A DNA stretch of 9,599 nucleotides from JBKEAD01 sp047973165 (GTDB taxonomy: Bacteria; Verrucomicrobiota; Verrucomicrobiia; Chthoniobacterales; JBKEAD01), in the NCBI GenBank assembly GCA_047973165.1, contig JBKEBM010000225.1:1-9599 (forward strand), given 5' to 3'. Made by a program: the position numbers and the translations under genes. Shown here piece after piece: positions 6,490-9,599 of the stretch. Positions within the stretch are counted from its first letter, which is position 1. The number at the start of each line of letters is the position of its first letter. A model generated the notes under the pieces. The model had not been told where the DNA came from. It was given only the letters and a program-made list of their open reading frames with translations, and made no database searches.

Positions 6490-6537
6490 AAATATCCGAT
6501 TGGTTTATTTTTACTTTTAATTATTCTGTATATTACC

Positions 6538-7260
6538 ATGCGTATAGCTTCTCATTCATTCCAAACAACTCATTGGAGCGTAGTGCGACATGCAGCTAAA
6601 CACGATGATGTAGCTGCACAAAAAGCCCTGGCCTCAATATGCGAAGCTTATTGGTATCCGCTTTATGCTTATTTTCGTCGTTCAGGAAAAAATGCACACG
6701 ACGCCGAAGACCTGACGCAAGGCTTTTTTACGCGTCTTTTGAAAAATAAAACCCTTGCTGCCGCCGATCCGGGAAAAGGCCGCTTACGCACCTTTCTACT
6801 TACCTGCGCACAGAATTTTCTGGCAGACAGGTATGACTATACTACTGCAAAAAAACGGGGCGAATCTTTACTCGTAAGCTTCGATGCACTGCAAGCTGAA
6901 GAACGTTATACGTCAGAGTCTCAGGAGCTGCAATCGCCAGATCGCTTATTTCAACGTCGCTGGGCACTTACCGTTTTGGAGCAATCATTGAAAACCCTGG
7001 AACAAGAATTTGAAAAACGAGGAAAAGCCGCCACTTTTCAAGCTCTTCGTCCTTTTCTCGGTTTTACATCTCAGCCCGAACGACGCTATGACCAGATATC
7101 TGCACATTTAGGAATACCTGAGGGCACTCTTAAAAATCAGGTCTTTCGTTTGCGTGAACGTTGGAGACAACTTCTTTTTGAACAAGTTGCGGGCACCCTG
7201 GAAAACCCCTCTCCCGAAGAAGTCAAAGCCGAGCTCTCCGAGCTACTTGATTCCGTTTGA
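6538..7260 (+). CDS. ECF-type RNA polymerase sigma factor (Planctomycetota/Verrucomicrobiota type)
   Basis: This is a 240-residue extracytoplasmic-function sigma factor. The N-terminus carries QTTHWSVV (residues 9-16), a hallmark of a group abundant in Planctomycetota and Verrucomicrobiota. Region 2 covers about 31-108, with YWYPLYAYFRRSGKNAHDAE, DLTQGFFTRLL (58-68), GRLRTFLLTCAQNFLADRYD (81-100) and AKKRG. The linker has SPDRLFQRRWALTVLEQSL (133-151). Region 4 is about 180-213, with the helix-turn-helix ISAHLGIPEGTLKNQVFRLR. A tail of about 27 residues follows. It should recruit RNA polymerase to a dedicated promoter set. No anti-sigma factor is adjacent; instead the next gene, 59 bp on, encodes a Ser/Thr kinase, the usual partner of these sigma groups. 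The acidic residues of region 2.2 are present, unlike in ECF43-type factors, which need phosphorylation to bind polymerase. ATG 6538 fits the family start; no strong ribosome binding site is visible. Confidence 0.92.
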   Translation: MRIASHSFQTTHWSVVRHAAKHDDVAAQKALASICEAYWYPLYAYFRRSGKNAHDAEDLTQGFFTRLLKNKTLAAADPGKGRLRTFLLTCAQNFLADRYDYTTAKKRGESLLVSFDALQAEERYTSESQELQSPDRLFQRRWALTVLEQSLKTLEQEFEKRGKAATFQALRPFLGFTSQPERRYDQISAHLGIPEGTLKNQVFRLRERWRQLLFEQVAGTLENPSPEEVKAELSELLDSV

Positions 7261-7319
7261 TTATTTTTTCGATTCCCTGCAACCCAACCACCTGAAACTC
7301 CGTAGAAACGAACAAAGAC

Positions 7320-9599
7320 ATGGCAGCCGACGATCTAAATTTCTCTGACTTAGATGGACTGAATCCAAATGATCTTTTTACCTTTGGTTTGAATCCTTCG
7401 AAGGAGGCAAACTCTGCCTCTGTTACAATGATTCTACGCGTTTCGGCGCGAGGGATTGTCAGCTATATCAATACCGCTTTCGCTACCTACTTAGGAGCAG
7501 ATGTCGAAGACCTTGTTGGGCAATCCGTCGAAGTTATAAAGCAGCTTTGCAGTGCGGAAATTGCAGAATGTATAGACCCGAAAACGGCATCTGCTGCTGC
7601 GGTCGGACTTGTCGGTGATACGATGGGGCGTATTTTTGAACCTCAGGTCTTTTTGGATGTTGGTGTACTTGATGTGATTCTCGCCGAAGTCACTCCCGGA
7701 ACCATTACGCCGGATTCCTCTATTCTCGGAGTTAACGAGATGGATGAAAGAGAGCTTAAAGCACTTCGCACGCTTGAAAGCAGCGACGTCTCTATTCTTG
7801 TTCTGCGCCTTCATTCACTGAATGTGTTTGCTCGTAGTCAAACCCCGCATGATTTACGTATTTTACTCGATGCACTTGAAGAAACCGTAGCTTCTGTTGT
7901 CACGTCTTATTCAGGCACGGTTTCCCATACAGGTATCGGCTGTTTTCTTGTTATCATGGGAGCTCCTCGTCGTTTCGAAGACCATGCGCTTCGAGCTGTT
8001 ATCGTAGCAAATGAGCTTCGCCAACAGCTCTTTAGCATGGCTGCCTCGTTTGCTGAGGATGAAAAACTTTTTCCAAAATACGGCCTTTCTATATGGAGTG
8101 GGGAAGCTCTCACGGGTGCTCTTGGCGGGCAGCGTCTCGGTGCCTATTCAGCTATCGGAGATGCTGTTCAGGCAGCTACGGAATTGTCGGAGCTCGCCGG
8201 CGAAGGAGAAATTTTAATGAGCGAAGCAACCCTCTCTGAACTGATTAATACTCCTCCTGAGGGCTGGACGTTCCAGTCCATACAGACCGAAACAGAAGCT
8301 GATTTAAGCAATCTTGACTGGGGGGGAGCTACCATTTTGCCGCTGCCCGAAGAGCTTTCAAAAATTCGCTATGAAATGGTTTCCACCGCTTCTCCAAACG
8401 ATCCGGCTTATTTTACATTCCAGTATTTATGGAGTTTGCAAGCGACTAAAAGCGAGCAAATCATGCCCATTCTTCGTCTCCTTGATGACTCGGGAAGTGC
8501 AGCCCTGCCATTGCGAGAAGCCTCCACTCAAAAACAAGGCCATACTCTTGGCCGCTATAAATTACTCAAAATCCTTGGAGCCGGTGGAATGGGCAAGGTC
8601 TGGCTGGCCAAAGATCGCTTTGGCCATCCCGTCGCCATAAAGGTTCTGCACACTCAGGGAACTCCTGATCCGGGAGCCTTGAAACGTTTTCGGCGGGAGG
8701 GAGAGGTCATGTCAAAGCTTCGCCATCGTTCCATTTGCCGAATTTATGAAATGAACGAAGTTGATGGTATCTCCTTTATCGCGATGGAATACGTAAACGG
8801 CGTTTCTCTTTCGGAGCTTTTGTCTTCACTGGTAAAATCAACCAGTAAAAAACGTCGAACAAACTCCGACAGTTTAGAGTTGAGAGATCTCATCAGACTC
8901 GCACAGGAAAGCCAGGTAAAGCAAGTGCAGGCGGATCAAACACAGGATACTCCCACTTCCTCAAGACGTTCTCACGCACCAATGCCTTTTGAACAGGCTC
9001 TCACGCTATTCATGAAAATTTGTGAAGCCATGCAGTTTGCGCATGAACACGGTGTGCTACATCGCGACCTCAAACCAGGGAATATTCTTTTACGAGAGGA
9101 CGGCGAGCCACTCGTTGCCGACTTCGGGCTGGCAAAGCTCTCTGACGACGAAAACAGCAGTCTCTCAATGACTGGCAACGTCGTTGGCACAATCCAAAAC
9201 ATGGCCCCCGAGCAAGCCGACTCCAGTAAACATGTGGACGAGCGAGCCGACATCTACAGCCTCGGCTCCATACTTTATCGCATGCTCACAGGCCACCCAC
9301 ACTTTCTGGCTACAGGCAATGTGCTTATCGATGGACCAAAGCTTCAAGAGCACCGGCCAGTTCGTCCACGCAGCCACAACCCGGCTATCGATATTGATCT
9401 AGAAACAATCATTTTAAAGTGCCTGCGCAACAATCCAATTCAACGCTATCGTAGCGTAAGGGCGCTCTGGAGCGACCTCGACCACTATCAACGAGGAGAA
9501 CTTATTTCGGCTCGTCCCGTTACCTTTGCTGAAATCCTCTGGAAACAAACCTTACGCCACAAAGCCATTGCTTCGTTGAGCATGGCATTTCTACTCATT
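7320..9599 (+). CDS. Multidomain Ser/Thr protein kinase: PAS-like + class III pseudocyclase + Hanks kinase, 3' end beyond the window
   Basis: The window holds 760 codons of a longer gene. Residues about 36-130 resemble a PAS sensor (ILRVSARGIVSYINTAFATY, LGADVEDLVGQSVEVI). Residues about 152-315 have the class III nucleotidyl cyclase fold, seen in the near-collinear SGTVSHTG...VIMGAP (198-216) and LGAYSAIGDAVQAATELSEL (272-291). Against the consensus, both metal Asp positions are replaced (Arg163, Gly207), as are the Asn and Arg of the GDTVN-x-A-x-R-L block (Gln284, Glu288), so it is probably catalytically dead. The kinase domain runs from Gly411: glycine loop GAGGMGKVW (420-428), Lys441 in VAIKV, HRDLKPGN (581-588), DFGLAK (601-606) and APEQ (629-632), all intact. 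About 55 polar residues (502-556) are inserted after the hinge. The sequence ends in a hydrophobic run (from 749), the likely start of a membrane helix. ATG 7320 has no strong ribosome binding site. It lies 59 bp after the sigma gene. Confidence 0.9.
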   Translation, partial: MAADDLNFSDLDGLNPNDLFTFGLNPSKEANSASVTMILRVSARGIVSYINTAFATYLGADVEDLVGQSVEVIKQLCSAEIAECIDPKTASAAAVGLVGDTMGRIFEPQVFLDVGVLDVILAEVTPGTITPDSSILGVNEMDERELKALRTLESSDVSILVLRLHSLNVFARSQTPHDLRILLDALEETVASVVTSYSGTVSHTGIGCFLVIMGAPRRFEDHALRAVIVANELRQQLFSMAASFAEDEKLFPKYGLSIWSGEALTGALGGQRLGAYSAIGDAVQAATELSELAGEGEILMSEATLSELINTPPEGWTFQSIQTETEADLSNLDWGGATILPLPEELSKIRYEMVSTASPNDPAYFTFQYLWSLQATKSEQIMPILRLLDDSGSAALPLREASTQKQGHTLGRYKLLKILGAGGMGKVWLAKDRFGHPVAIKVLHTQGTPDPGALKRFRREGEVMSKLRHRSICRIYEMNEVDGISFIAMEYVNGVSLSELLSSLVKSTSKKRRTNSDSLELRDLIRLAQESQVKQVQADQTQDTPTSSRRSHAPMPFEQALTLFMKICEAMQFAHEHGVLHRDLKPGNILLREDGEPLVADFGLAKLSDDENSSLSMTGNVVGTIQNMAPEQADSSKHVDERADIYSLGSILYRMLTGHPHFLATGNVLIDGPKLQEHRPVRPRSHNPAIDIDLETIILKCLRNNPIQRYRSVRALWSDLDHYQRGELISARPVTFAEILWKQTLRHKAIASLSMAFLLI

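Noticed and set aside
6500..6534. Promoter-like TTGGTT ... TATATT before the sigma factor
   Set aside because: The spacing is 23 bp and the -10 ends 3 bp before the ATG, so transcription would start inside the gene.
7491..7814. 107-codon minus-strand frame, and other minus-strand frames within 7.5-9.4 kb
   Set aside because: Shadows of the kinase gene, whose domains are continuous on the plus strand.
1..9599. tRNA, rRNA or CRISPR array
   Set aside because: No cloverleaf, rRNA-like or regularly spaced repeat pattern was seen on reading through the window.

Overview
The window looks like a chromosomal segment of a Verrucomicrobiota- or Planctomycetota-like bacterium. The best clue is the right end, where an ECF sigma factor with the N-terminal TTHWSVV signature, typical of those phyla, sits directly before a large Hanks-type Ser/Thr kinase. 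Base composition is moderate overall, with a clearly AT-rich island around 5.7-6.35 kb. This placement is inferred from protein style only; no rRNA or other phylogenetic marker is present.

Layout, left to right. (1) 1-824, minus strand: a REP-associated (Y1/HUH) tyrosine transposase that runs off the left edge, with its catalytic motifs intact. (2) 1043-3144, plus strand: a tight two-gene operon of an M50 site-2-protease-type membrane metalloprotease with a C-terminal CBS pair and an RND/HlyD-type periplasmic adaptor; no inner-membrane pump gene follows. (3) 3145-4110: a gene-free stretch that has been a landing site for mobile DNA. It contains a perfect 16-bp REP-like hairpin, a ten-C tract and the decayed C-terminal third of a DDE (IS1634/IS4-like) transposase. 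(4) 4416-4667, minus strand: a small XRE-type regulator, divergent from a plus-strand cluster of exported proteins: a BamE/SmpA-like lipoprotein (4721-5104), a secreted protein of unknown function (5106-5732), and a third, overlapping gene (5725-6252) readable only by changing frame twice. (5) 6253-6537: AT-rich intergenic DNA with two small hairpins and a short orphan coding fragment. (6) 6538-9599: the ECF sigma factor followed 59 bp later by the kinase, which is cut by the right edge.

The most interesting system is the sigma/kinase pair. The kinase starts with a PAS-like segment and then a class III adenylyl/guanylyl cyclase fold in which both metal-binding aspartates and the transition-state Asn/Arg appear to be replaced. 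An apparently active kinase domain with a ~55-residue insertion follows, then the start of a membrane segment. I infer a PAS/pseudocyclase sensory front end controlling a membrane-anchored kinase that may in turn act on the neighbouring sigma factor. The second point of interest is the XRE/lipoprotein divergon, with a shared 53-bp control region carrying a repeated 9-bp motif, and its frame-disrupted third gene.
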